From Alistipes sp. (GTDB lineage Bacteria; Bacteroidota; Bacteroidia; Bacteroidales; Rikenellaceae): a stretch of DNA of 64,000 nt. Under the pieces are notes generated by a model, which made no database searches, was not told the DNA's origin, and saw only the letters and a program-made list of their open reading frames with translations. This document shows, piece after piece, positions 52,324-61,906 of the stretch (positions are counted from its first letter, which is position 1; each line of letters begins with the position of its first letter). A program made the translations under genes and the position numbers. Where the stretch lies: contig JAFQRH010000004.1 of the NCBI GenBank assembly GCA_017410165.1, positions 1 to 64,000 on the forward strand, given 5' to 3'.

Positions 52324-54324
52324 ATGAAGGGGCGTTTACGGATAGTCGTTATGGTTATGATACTCCTTATGAGTAGCATCATAACCGCGCGCGCCCAATA
52401 CAACCGTGAATACTTCTTCTGGGTTGGCCGTCAGCAGATGATGGAGAGCCAATTCACCGAGGCAATACGCACGCTCAACGTACTTCTACGCTTTGACGAG
52501 GATGCATACGAGGGTTACTTTCTGCGAGGTATTGCCAAGTACAACCTCGACGATTTGCTCGGAGCCGATGCCGATTTTTCGATTGCCATCGAGAAGAATC
52601 CCGTCTTTACGACCGCCTACACATACCGAGCCATAACACGTTCGCGTTTAGGCAACTACGACGATGCTCTTGCCGATTTTCGCGAGGCGATAGACCTACG
52701 TCCCGACCTCCCGAACCCATATTTCAGCCGAGGCGTGACACGTCTGCTCAATCAGCAATTCAAGGAGGCAATTTCGGATTTCGACAACTTTATACGTTAC
52801 GAAAAAAAGGTATCGGATGCCTATCTGAATCGTGGCGTATGCTATCTCTATCTAAAAGATACGGTGCAAGCGTACAAAGATTTCGATTTGGCGATACGCA
52901 CCAACCGCGAAAATCCGAACAGTTACAACCGTCGCGGTGTGCTCTATATGCAACAACGTCGCTACAAAGAGGCAGAACAGGATTTCGATAAAGCCATCGA
53001 GTGCGATTCTACCCTGCCGATATCGTTCTTCAACCGCGCGCTCGTCTATAACGACACCAAGCGACCGACGCAATCGCTTGCCGACCTCGACCGCGTTATT
53101 GCGCTCGACTCGACGAGCTCCATCACATATTTTAACCGTGCCATAATTCGCACCAACATAGGTGATTACAACCGCGCACTTGAAGATTACAATAAGGTAG
53201 CGGAGTACTCGCCCGACAACGTATTGGTCTATTACAATCGTGCGATTCTCTACTCGCACCTTGGCGAGATTCGCAAGGCAGCTGCCGACTATACGAAAGC
53301 CATCGACCTCTACCCCGACTTTGCGAATGCCTATCTCGGTCGCAGCCAGTTACGGCGACTCCTGCACGACAACATCGGTGCGCGACGCGACCGCGAAACC
53401 GCCGAACGCAAAATTGCCGAGTACAAATCGCGCCTGAGCGACAGCACATATTCGATATACGCCGACACGACGCAACGCTTCGACCGTCTGCTCTCGTTCG
53501 ACAGCAAGATGGCCGGCTCCTCATTCGAACGCATAACTACGCGCCATAATACGGATAACAAGATGACGCTGCTGCCGCTATTCCGATTTACGTTGATGCA
53601 GCGCGATTCGGTTGATGCCGAGCAATCGACACACCGTTTCCACTCACAGCGTGCGGCAGATTTCATCGCAAAATCGGGCAACCGATTGTTGCAGATATCG
53701 CGTTTGGAATGCAACATATCGCCCGACTCGCTTATCGCGATGCACCGCGCATATCGTCAGAAGGCACAAGCAACAACCGACGAGGATTGGATGTCGCTGT
53801 TCTCGCTGGCCATCACCGAGTCACTCATCAAGCAATACACCAATGCGGTGAACACCTATTCGCTGGCAATCGAGCGCAATCCGTCAAATCCGTTCATCTA
53901 CCTGAATCGCGCTGCGACCCGGGCGGAGATGATCGACTTCATATCGTCGATAGACAACGCCTACCAACGTATCTCGATAGAGAAAGACCCGGCGAGCCGT
54001 CTGCACAATTCGCACACCCGAACATACAACTACGACGAGGCGATATCCGACCTGAATAAGGCGATAAAACTACACTCCGGCTTTGCATACGCCTACTACA
54101 ACCGAGCAAACCTGCTCGCACTCTCCGACCGACTGCCGGAGGCGTTCGACGACTACACAAAGGCCATCGAACTCAATCCGACGTTTGCCGAGGCGTACTA
54201 CAACCGCGGTTTGATACAAATTTATATGAAGGATACGCGCAAGGGGTGTCTCGACATCTCGAAGGCGGGAGAATTGGGTATTGCCGAGGCGTACGACGTG
54301 CTGCGAATGTATGCCGACAAATAA
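52324..54324 (+). CDS. Exported tetratricopeptide repeat protein
   Basis: 666 residues with a signal peptide (MILLMSSIITARAQ). From residue 35 on, about ten TPR units in two blocks (about 35-340 and 500-660) carry the W/L..G..Y..A.....A motif, for example AYLNRGVCYLYLKDTVQAYKDFDLAI. The middle (about 345-490) is less regular and may be a linker or another helical fold. TPR proteins are scaffolds for complexes; partner unknown, periplasmic location inferred. Close to era (18 bp) but functional linkage is unclear. Confidence 0.88.
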   Translation: MKGRLRIVVMVMILLMSSIITARAQYNREYFFWVGRQQMMESQFTEAIRTLNVLLRFDEDAYEGYFLRGIAKYNLDDLLGADADFSIAIEKNPVFTTAYTYRAITRSRLGNYDDALADFREAIDLRPDLPNPYFSRGVTRLLNQQFKEAISDFDNFIRYEKKVSDAYLNRGVCYLYLKDTVQAYKDFDLAIRTNRENPNSYNRRGVLYMQQRRYKEAEQDFDKAIECDSTLPISFFNRALVYNDTKRPTQSLADLDRVIALDSTSSITYFNRAIIRTNIGDYNRALEDYNKVAEYSPDNVLVYYNRAILYSHLGEIRKAAADYTKAIDLYPDFANAYLGRSQLRRLLHDNIGARRDRETAERKIAEYKSRLSDSTYSIYADTTQRFDRLLSFDSKMAGSSFERITTRHNTDNKMTLLPLFRFTLMQRDSVDAEQSTHRFHSQRAADFIAKSGNRLLQISRLECNISPDSLIAMHRAYRQKAQATTDEDWMSLFSLAITESLIKQYTNAVNTYSLAIERNPSNPFIYLNRAATRAEMIDFISSIDNAYQRISIEKDPASRLHNSHTRTYNYDEAISDLNKAIKLHSGFAYAYYNRANLLALSDRLPEAFDDYTKAIELNPTFAEAYYNRGLIQIYMKDTRKGCLDISKAGELGIAEAYDVLRMYADK

Positions 54325-54357
54325 CCGATATAACACGTTAAACTTAAATAATTTATT

Positions 54358-55767
54358 ATGACAGAAACTATCAAAAAAAATCTCAACGACCACGCTTGGG
54401 CGCGTTGGACCGCAATGGTTATGATTGCGCTGATGATGCTCTTTGCGCATATGTTCGTTGATGTGATTTCGCCACTGAAAGAGTTGATTCAGGTACAGCG
54501 TGGCTGGACTTCGGATGTATTTGGCACCTATGCCGGCTCGGAGTATCTGCTCAACGTGTGGGGCTTTCTTATTGTCGCAGGTATCATTCTCGACAAGATG
54601 GGCATTCGTTTTACGGGCGAATTGTCGGCAGTCGTTATGCTCGCCGGTGCCTGCATTAAGTATTACGCCGTAAGCGAGGCATTTATGGGCTCTGCTCTCG
54701 AAGCGTGGCTCGGCTCGTGGTGGGTTGATATGCCGGCAAGCGCAAAACTCGCATCGCTTGGCTTTATGATCTTCGGTTGCGGTTGCGAAATGGCAGGTAT
54801 CACCGCCTCAAAGGCACTCGCGAAGTGGTTCGAGGGCAAAGAGATGGCGTTGGCTATGGGTTTGGAGATGGCATTGGCTCGCGTGGGCGTATTCTTTATC
54901 TTCACTATCTCGCCACGTATTGCAGGTATTGGCGGTGCCGACCCTTCGATTGTTCGTCCGGTTGCATTCTGCACGGCTCTGCTCTGTATCGGTCTGCTCT
55001 GCTACACGGTATTCTGCCTGATGGACCGCAAACTCGACGCACAGCGTGGTGAACTCGGCAGCGCGTCCGATCCGGAGGAGGAGTTCAAGCTCGCCGACAT
55101 TGGCAAGATTTTCAGCAGCCGTCTGTTCTGGATTGTCGCAATGTTGTGCGTTCTCTACTACTCGGCAATCTTCCCATTCCAGAAGTTTGCTGCCAATATG
55201 TTACAGAGCAATCTCGGCATTTCGGCCACGGCAGCGGCAGACATCTTCCGCTGGTTCCCGATTGGCGCAGCGTGCATTACCCCACTGCTTGGCTGGTACC
55301 TCGACCGCCGAGGCAAGGGCGCTACAATGCTGATTCTCGGCGCATTGCTGATGATTATATGCCACACGACATTCGCACTCGTTCTGCCAATCGTGCCGAG
55401 CAAAGCCGTCGCTTTCGCGGCTATCATTCTGCTGGGTATTTCGTTCTCGCTCGTTCCGGCGGCTCTGTGGCCATCGATTCCGAAGATTATGGACAAGCGT
55501 TATCTCGGTAGCGCATACTCGCTTATCTTCTGGGTGCAGAACTTTGGTTTGAGCGGTACGCCGATTATCATTGGCTACGCACTCGAAGCGACCAACCCGG
55601 GTGTTGCCGAGCAAATTGCTGCCGGTGTCGAGGGTGTTGCGTACAACTACACCGTGCCGATGCTCCTCTTCGCATCGCTCGGCGTGTTGGCTCTGTTGTT
55701 TGCGTTGTGGCTCAAAGCCGATGACAAGCGCAACGGTTACGGATTGGAAGAGCCGAATATCAAATAA
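54358..55767 (+). CDS. MFS transporter
   Basis: 469 residues, about 12 helices. The start ARWTAMVMIALMMLFAHMFVDVISPLKELIQVQRGW, the loop ILDKMGIRFTGE and the second-half loop YLDRRGKGATMLILG fit MFS proteins of the anion/organic acid type that are common in Bacteroidales. Substrate unknown. It follows the TPR gene by 33 bp and ends at a strong terminator. Confidence 0.9.
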   Translation: MTETIKKNLNDHAWARWTAMVMIALMMLFAHMFVDVISPLKELIQVQRGWTSDVFGTYAGSEYLLNVWGFLIVAGIILDKMGIRFTGELSAVVMLAGACIKYYAVSEAFMGSALEAWLGSWWVDMPASAKLASLGFMIFGCGCEMAGITASKALAKWFEGKEMALAMGLEMALARVGVFFIFTISPRIAGIGGADPSIVRPVAFCTALLCIGLLCYTVFCLMDRKLDAQRGELGSASDPEEEFKLADIGKIFSSRLFWIVAMLCVLYYSAIFPFQKFAANMLQSNLGISATAAADIFRWFPIGAACITPLLGWYLDRRGKGATMLILGALLMIICHTTFALVLPIVPSKAVAFAAIILLGISFSLVPAALWPSIPKIMDKRYLGSAYSLIFWVQNFGLSGTPIIIGYALEATNPGVAEQIAAGVEGVAYNYTVPMLLFASLGVLALLFALWLKADDKRNGYGLEEPNIK

Positions 55768-55796
55768 TTTTTTCGAGTAAATAAATATTTACTCCG

Positions 55797-55845
55797 CACA
55801 AAAAGAGTTGCCCGACCCGAGTGGTTGCGGCAACTCTTTTTTGTG
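55797..55845 (+). terminator. Terminator after MFS transporter gene
   Basis: CACAAAAAGAGTTGCC pairs with GGCAACTCTTTTTTGTG across about 16 nt, with T-run. 30 bp after the stop. Confidence 0.9.
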
Positions 55846-56116
55846 CTGATTACAAAGCCAAACAGAGCCGTAGCACGAAGCCACTGCTAAAAAATAATAT
55901 TCATATTCACGGCATTTAGTTACAGTTTGGAACACAACCAACGCTTTCTACGAAAATTATTTCACGCGGAATGTATTGCTATATCCAAAAAGTTTTTGTA
56001 TTTTTACGTGCTAATTTGTGTATGTATGCGCGCGCAAATGGGCAAACGCTAACGAAACACGTTATAAAACAACTATTTATATTTTTTTACAAACCAATTA
56101 AACAACCAAAAACAGT
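55846..56116. other. Intergenic region upstream of the surface nuclease locus
   Basis: No gene seen. Contains the promoter candidate at 55976-56006 and a leader of about 100 nt. Confidence 0.5.
55976..56006 (+). promoter_or_regulatory. Candidate promoter of the surface nuclease locus
   Basis: TTG (55976-55978), 20 nt, TATTTTTA (55999-56006), one base off TAnnTTTG. The ATG is about 110 bp further on. Confidence 0.4.
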
Positions 56117-59100
56117 ATGAAAAACTTATGGAAATCGCTTTTGATGTCGGCCGTAGTGCTGACAGCGGGCGTGATGGCTTCGTGTGAGCCAACTCCTGAT
56201 GGTCAGGGTGGTTATCAAGGCACCCCTACTATCGAGGTTAATCCTACTTCGCTCAGTGTTGACCTTGCAGGTGGCACGACAGAGGAGGTAACTGTTACCA
56301 CTCCTGCCGAGTGGGTTTTGCAGATCGATACCGAGGGTGTTACTGCAAGCCAAGAGTCCGGCAATGGTGACGCAGTCGTTACATTTACTGTTCCGGAGGC
56401 AGCTTCGATGCGCACCATCAAGGTTACCTTCACGGCTACGGGTTATGTACTCACCTACCCTGTCACAAAGAAGGCATCGCTCACAATCGTTCAGAGCGAC
56501 GGCGACATCCCGGCTCCGGCTGATGAGTACATCTACAAGGAGAATTGCGGTGAGACCGTATCGAAGGTAGATGGTTACTGGCCTTACGTTGACAAGTACG
56601 AGGGCTGGGCTCCACAGGGCGGCGAGGGCCTCGATCAGAGTGGCGTAACCTACACCGGCAAGAACGCATCGGTTCGCAATAGCGGTAAGTCGTGGGCTCC
56701 GGTTGGTGCATCGTATGCAACTGACGCTCCGTATGCCTACATCAACAAGGTGGATGCTTACTTCCAGATTAACGACATTAAGGTTAAGTCGGGCGTTAAG
56801 AACTACATCTTCTCGTTCACCGCTTTCAACCAGTATGCTTCGCTTATCGCATCGCCTTACACTCCTGTTCCAATGACTTTGGAGGCAGGCAAAGATGTAA
56901 CTCTCTATGTTGGTTTGGATGGTGAGAATTGGGCTCCTGTAACATTTACAACGATGGCTGACGGCAACTGGACTTACGTAGTTGCTCCGTTCACCCTTCC
57001 ACAGGATGCTGACAAGATCTACGTTCGTTTTGCAGACTACAAGGCAAACACTACAACTGCTCTTCCATCGAGCGACTACCAGTATCAGGGTGCTTTGCGT
57101 CTTGACGACTTCGTTCTCTCGGAGGGTGGCGATGGTCCGGTACTCGAAATCGGCGCAGGTGGCGGCGGTGGTGAGACCGTAGAGGCAACTATCGCTGACA
57201 TCCTTACAGGCGGCGAGGGCAACTATACTTTGAAAAACGCTTGGGTTGTTGCAACATACGCAAATGGTTTCCTTGCAACTGACGCTTCGGGCAAATACAT
57301 CCTCTGCTACCAGGGTAAGGATGCAAATACCCCTGCCGTAGGTACCGTTGTTGAGGTTAGCGGTGCAGTTACCACTTATGGTGGCCTTCTCCAATTCGGT
57401 GCAGAGGCAGTCGTAACCGCAACCGAGGAGAAGAAGAGTGTTGAGTATGGTGCTCCTGCCGTATTGAGCGGTAGCGATCTCGACGCTTATGTTTCGGCTC
57501 CGGAGGTTAAGTATGCACAGTTCGAGGGTGTGTTGGCAATCAGTGGCAACTACTACAACGTAACCATCGAGGGCGCATCGACCGCAGTTGGTTCGATTTC
57601 GTACCCTAACGCAGATATGGCTGCGAAGCTCAAAGATCTCAACGGTAAGGGCATCAAGGCAACCGGCTTTATGATTGGTGCTACGTCGAGCAAATATACC
57701 AATATGATGATCACCGCCGTTGAGGCAACCGGTGAGAATCCTGAGCAACCGGATGCCATTGCCGGCACAAAGGTCGAGAAGGCATCGTCGCTCGTTGCAG
57801 GCAAGTACATTATGGCTGGTTATGCAACTGAGTACAAAGACAATCAGGGTAATGTAACCGACTACTCGGCAAACCCATACCACCTCTGGACCGGTAAGAT
57901 TGCAACTTCGAGCGCAAATACCGACCTCGAAACTGCAATGTACAGCTTCTCGAACGGTGCTTTGGTTCCTGGCGCAGCAGTACTCGCAGCTCCGGCTATC
58001 GTTACCCTCGAAGAGGTTGCAGGCAAAACCGGCACATTCTACGTAAAGGTTGGCGATCAGTACCTCATCAATACTGCATCCGGCACAAACCGTCGCGTTG
58101 CACTCGGCACCGATAAGGTTGAGTGGGTTGCTTCGGATTTTGAGCAGGGCGGCATTGTTTTGTCGGCTGACGGCGTAAATCTCGGTACAGGTAAGGCAAA
58201 GAGTAGTTTGCTCCGCTCGTACAAGGATGCTACGTTCGCAACTTCGTTGCAGTATGGTATCGTATTCTTCGCAACCGACGGCACCGTTGTTCCGGACCCA
58301 ACTCCGGATCCGGAGCCAGATCCAACCCCAGGCGAGGTTAAGACCATCGCAGAGATTCTTGCACTCGGCTCGGGTGCAACCATCTCGAACGCTACTATTG
58401 AGGGTGTTGTTATCTCGAATATGGAGCTCAACAACCTCACTTCAAAGAAGGGTCTCTATGTTCAGGATGCAACGGGTGGCTTGCAGTTCTATCTTGCAGC
58501 AAACCACGAGCTCGCATTCGGCACGAAGGTTAAGATCGACCTTTCGGGTGCTAAACTCGCAGAGTACAATGGTGCAATTCAGATTAGCGGCTTGGCGCTC
58601 GACAAGATTACTACCGTATCGACCGGCAACACTGTTGAGCCGAAGACCGTATCTATTGAGGATTTCCTCGCAAACAAGTATGAGGCACAGTATGTGGCTA
58701 TCGAGGGCGTACAGGTTGCTGATGCCGACCTCTCGAAGAGTTGGGTAATGGACGGCGCTCACACCTCGATCAATATGGAGGATGCAAAGGGCAATAAGTT
58801 CGTCGTATTCTCGTCGAAGTACGCTACTTACGGTGCAGAGGTTGTTGCACAGGGCTCGGGTACCATCAAGGGTATCGCTTCGATCAGCAAGGGTGTTGTA
58901 CAGATTCTCTTTGCTCAGGCAAGCGACTTCGTAGGCCTTACCGGCAACCGCTTTGGTGGTGCTACGCCGGAGCCGGATCCAACTCCGGGTGGTGTTAAGA
59001 CCATCGCAGAGGTGCTTGCTCTCGGCGTAGGCGCAACCGTTGCAGATACTACCACTATCGAGGGTGTTGTAATCTCGAATATGGAGCTCAACAACCTCAC

Positions 59101-60586
59101 TTCGAAGAAGGGTCTCTACGTTCAGGATGCAACCGGTGGCTTGCAGTTCTATCTTGCAGCAAACCACGAGCTCGCATTCGGCACGAAGGTGAAGATTGAC
59201 CTTTCGGGTGCTAAACTCGCAGAGTACAATGGTGCAATCCAGATTAGCGGCTTGGCTCTCGACAAGATTACTACCGTATCGACCGGCAACACTGTTGAGC
59301 CGAAGACCGTATCTATTGCAGACTTCCTTGCAAACAAGTATGAGGCACAGTATGTGGCTATCGAGGGTGTACAGGTTGCTGACGCTGACCTCTCGAAGAC
59401 TTGGGTTACGGGCGGTGCTCACACCTCGATCAATGTAGAGGATGCAGCAGGCAACAAGTTCGTTGTATTCTCGTCGAAGTACGCTACTTACGGCGCAGAG
59501 ACCGTTGCACAGGGCTCGGGCGCTATCAAGGGTATCGCATCGATCAGCAAGGGCGCAATCCAACTCATCTTCGCTCAGGCAAGCGACTTCGCAGGCCTTA
59601 CCGGCAACCGCTTCGGTGGTGGCACAACTCCTGACCCAACACCAACTCCTGGCGAAGCAAAATCGCTCCCTTACTCGGAGAATTTCGCTAAGGGTCAGGG
59701 CGAGTGGACTATCAACAACGTAGAGCTTGGCTCGCTTTCGTATGTATGGAACGCAGCATCTTACAACACGGACTTCTATATGAAGGCATCGGGTTACAAG
59801 GGCGGTCCGGTAGCAGCGGAGAGCTGGCTCATCTCGCCGGCCATCTCGCTTGCCGGCGCAACTGCTCCTGAGTTCTCGTTCGTTCACACTCACAAATTTG
59901 CAGGCGACCCTACGAAGGAACTTACCGCTTGGGTTAGCGCAGACAATGGTGCAAATTGGGAGCAGCTCACAATCCCTACTTACGGTAGCAACACTGATTA
60001 TACTTTCGTACCGTCGGGTGCTATCAGTTTGAGCAAGTATGTCGGCAAGACCGTAAATGTAGCATTCAAGTATGTTTCGACTTCGTCGGCAGCCGGCACT
60101 TGGGAGGTTAAGGACGTCCTCGTGGCAGAGGCAGGCAGCAGCGTAACTCCGGATCCGGAGCCAGAACCGGACCCAACCCCAACCCCGGGAGACGGTACAA
60201 CCGCAACAATCGTATTCAACCAGCAGGGCTATACAAACGCACAGTCGGTTGATGGTAAGGAGATTAAGGTGGATGACAACGTAACCATCGTATTTAAAAA
60301 GGGTTCGGCAAGCACAGCTCCTGCATATTATGACGCAAGCAACGGTATCCGTATGTACCAAAACGGCGCAACGTTGGACGTAACCGCTAACGGCAAAACT
60401 ATCACCGCTATCGAATTTACATTCGATTACCAGCAATGGTATATCGGTGCTGACAGTGGCACTCTCTCCGCAGAGGGCGACGTTCGTACTTGGACAGGTG
60501 AGGCAACTGCCGTTAAGTTTACTTCGACAGGAACCGACAAGAGTCACCGCGCTTACGTAAAGCAACTTAAAGTTACTTACAAATAA
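56117..60586 (+). CDS. Large surface lipoprotein with BACON, DUF5689 repeat and choice-of-anchor domains
   Basis: 1489 residues; lipobox MASC (Cys 23). Order: BACON-like domain (about 37-130, IEVNPTSLSVDLAGGTTEEVTVTTPAEW); a jelly-roll/choice-of-anchor-like domain (140-340); a first DUF5689/OB-like domain (355-550); a further beta domain (555-720); Pro/Asp/Glu/Thr linkers; two nearly identical DUF5689 domains (about 740-950 and 960-1170, each opening KTIAE(I/V)LALG); a choice-of-anchor J domain (about 1185-1350, SLPYSENFAKGQGEW); and a final beta domain. No catalytic motif is seen. Probably a surface binding protein working with the nucleases and TonB receptor downstream. Confidence 0.8.
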   Translation: MKNLWKSLLMSAVVLTAGVMASCEPTPDGQGGYQGTPTIEVNPTSLSVDLAGGTTEEVTVTTPAEWVLQIDTEGVTASQESGNGDAVVTFTVPEAASMRTIKVTFTATGYVLTYPVTKKASLTIVQSDGDIPAPADEYIYKENCGETVSKVDGYWPYVDKYEGWAPQGGEGLDQSGVTYTGKNASVRNSGKSWAPVGASYATDAPYAYINKVDAYFQINDIKVKSGVKNYIFSFTAFNQYASLIASPYTPVPMTLEAGKDVTLYVGLDGENWAPVTFTTMADGNWTYVVAPFTLPQDADKIYVRFADYKANTTTALPSSDYQYQGALRLDDFVLSEGGDGPVLEIGAGGGGGETVEATIADILTGGEGNYTLKNAWVVATYANGFLATDASGKYILCYQGKDANTPAVGTVVEVSGAVTTYGGLLQFGAEAVVTATEEKKSVEYGAPAVLSGSDLDAYVSAPEVKYAQFEGVLAISGNYYNVTIEGASTAVGSISYPNADMAAKLKDLNGKGIKATGFMIGATSSKYTNMMITAVEATGENPEQPDAIAGTKVEKASSLVAGKYIMAGYATEYKDNQGNVTDYSANPYHLWTGKIATSSANTDLETAMYSFSNGALVPGAAVLAAPAIVTLEEVAGKTGTFYVKVGDQYLINTASGTNRRVALGTDKVEWVASDFEQGGIVLSADGVNLGTGKAKSSLLRSYKDATFATSLQYGIVFFATDGTVVPDPTPDPEPDPTPGEVKTIAEILALGSGATISNATIEGVVISNMELNNLTSKKGLYVQDATGGLQFYLAANHELAFGTKVKIDLSGAKLAEYNGAIQISGLALDKITTVSTGNTVEPKTVSIEDFLANKYEAQYVAIEGVQVADADLSKSWVMDGAHTSINMEDAKGNKFVVFSSKYATYGAEVVAQGSGTIKGIASISKGVVQILFAQASDFVGLTGNRFGGATPEPDPTPGGVKTIAEVLALGVGATVADTTTIEGVVISNMELNNLTSKKGLYVQDATGGLQFYLAANHELAFGTKVKIDLSGAKLAEYNGAIQISGLALDKITTVSTGNTVEPKTVSIADFLANKYEAQYVAIEGVQVADADLSKTWVTGGAHTSINVEDAAGNKFVVFSSKYATYGAETVAQGSGAIKGIASISKGAIQLIFAQASDFAGLTGNRFGGGTTPDPTPTPGEAKSLPYSENFAKGQGEWTINNVELGSLSYVWNAASYNTDFYMKASGYKGGPVAAESWLISPAISLAGATAPEFSFVHTHKFAGDPTKELTAWVSADNGANWEQLTIPTYGSNTDYTFVPSGAISLSKYVGKTVNVAFKYVSTSSAAGTWEVKDVLVAEAGSSVTPDPEPEPDPTPTPGDGTTATIVFNQQGYTNAQSVDGKEIKVDDNVTIVFKKGSASTAPAYYDASNGIRMYQNGATLDVTANGKTITAIEFTFDYQQWYIGADSGTLSAEGDVRTWTGEATAVKFTSTGTDKSHRAYVKQLKVTYK
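58336..59655 (+). repeat. 660-bp tandem repeat coding DUF5689 domains
   Basis: Two copies with a 660-bp period (for instance ATGGAGCTCA at 58421 and 59081). Differences are mostly third-position, and stretches of more than 60 bp are almost identical. Confidence 0.9.
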
Positions 60587-60599
60587 CATTGATCGCAAT

Positions 60600-60641
60600 C
60601 TTTTCTCGGCAGGGGCAATCCCTGCTGAGAAAAGATTTTTT
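60600..60641 (+). terminator. Intercistronic terminator/attenuator
   Basis: A 15-bp stem (60600-60614 with 60620-60634, one G-U, core GGCAGGG/CCCTGCT) with a 5-nt loop, followed by six T, 6 bp before the next ATG. It probably lowers expression of the nuclease genes relative to the large lipoprotein. Confidence 0.9.
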
Positions 60642-60646
60642 AACCA

Positions 60647-61888
60647 ATGAAGACGATTTTGAAAATTAACGCAAAGGTGCTTATTGCACTTACAACTATC
60701 TGCTTGTTTGCACTGTGCGACACCGAGGACCCTTGGTCGCCGTTTCAGTCGAAAGCAACTCTCACCCGCGACACAATGGGCTGGGACGAAACCTCCATTA
60801 CGGGAACCACCTCCGGCGACGCGCGCTACACGTGGCAGGGAGTCATCACCGAGGGCTCGGAGTGGGTATCATTCAGCAAAACGACCGAAGAGATTGCTTC
60901 GGAGGGAAAGGTAGGCAACTCTTTTACGCTCTACTTCTCCAAAAACGACACACCGGAAGTGCGTTCGGCTTCGGTGCTTATCAAATTCTCCGACGGATAT
61001 ACGACAAATTTGTCACTCTCGCAACTCGGCAAGAGCGACAACACCTCCTATGACCGCAATTGGGGCGAGCAACCGGAGTACAAAAGTGGCTCGACGCTCG
61101 TCTATAAAACATATTACACAACGCTATCAAACGCAAAACACGTACGTAACTACTCTATTTGCTACGACACCGAGAAACTCGTATCGCAGTGGGTTGCATA
61201 CCCTCTCCACAGTGTCTATACCACCGGTCGCGGATATCCGGGCGGTGGTCGTACCGACGCGTGGGCGTTCGACGATGCAATCACCGAGTACTATAACGGC
61301 GGATACCAAATCGTAGAGTACGACCTCACCGAGCCGGTTATTCCGCAGGCACAACAGCAGAACATCGTCTCCGGTGCATACGGCACAGGCGACAGCCGCG
61401 GACATATGCTTCCATCGGCTTCGCGCTACAATACGTGGATGACCAATGCACAGACCTTCTATGCTACGAATATGATGCCACAGAACAGCCGTTTCAACAG
61501 CGGTAGTTGGGCGAAGGTCGAGAACGGTGCGCGAGCATCAATTTGCTCCGATACGCTCTACGTCGTGGTTGGTACGCTCTACGAGAATGCGACAAAGTTC
61601 ACAAGTCGCGGTCGCACGATTACCCGTCCGACACACTGCTACAAATTGTTGCTCCGCACACGTGCCGGCAACACGAAGAAGAGCATCTCGCAAATCACCA
61701 ACGCAAGCGAGTTGAAGGCAATCGGTTTCTTGTTCGAGAATTCGAGCAACGCCGCAAGCTACACGAATGCTGTCGTCTCAATCGAAGAGGTCGAGAAGCG
61801 TAGCGGGTTCAAATTCTTCCGCAACCTTAACCCTGCGATTGCCGACGAAGTAAAGCGTCAGAAGAATATTAACGATTGGAATTTTTAA
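60647..61888 (+). CDS. DNA/RNA non-specific endonuclease lipoprotein (NucA type) with BACON-like domain
   Basis: 413 residues. The signal peptide ends in a lipobox-like LFALC. Residues about 30-135 are a BACON-like beta domain (SKATLTRDTMGWDETSITGTTSGDARYTW). The beta-beta-alpha metal nuclease follows: catalytic motif DSRGHMLPSASRYN (DRGH type, His general base) and TNMMPQNSRFNSGSWAKVE, which holds the metal-binding Asn. These enzymes cut DNA and RNA without sequence preference. Lipid anchoring suggests activity at the cell surface. An exported phosphodiesterase-type gene follows 18 bp downstream. Confidence 0.9.
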   Translation: MKTILKINAKVLIALTTICLFALCDTEDPWSPFQSKATLTRDTMGWDETSITGTTSGDARYTWQGVITEGSEWVSFSKTTEEIASEGKVGNSFTLYFSKNDTPEVRSASVLIKFSDGYTTNLSLSQLGKSDNTSYDRNWGEQPEYKSGSTLVYKTYYTTLSNAKHVRNYSICYDTEKLVSQWVAYPLHSVYTTGRGYPGGGRTDAWAFDDAITEYYNGGYQIVEYDLTEPVIPQAQQQNIVSGAYGTGDSRGHMLPSASRYNTWMTNAQTFYATNMMPQNSRFNSGSWAKVENGARASICSDTLYVVVGTLYENATKFTSRGRTITRPTHCYKLLLRTRAGNTKKSISQITNASELKAIGFLFENSSNAASYTNAVVSIEEVEKRSGFKFFRNLNPAIADEVKRQKNINDWNF

Positions 61889-61906
61889 TTAAACACATAT
61901 TCTCGT

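Noticed and set aside
56126..60598. Two long open frames (585 and 718 codons) antisense to the large DUF5689 lipoprotein
   Set aside because: Their internal repeats simply reflect the sense-strand 660-bp repeats; no family features.
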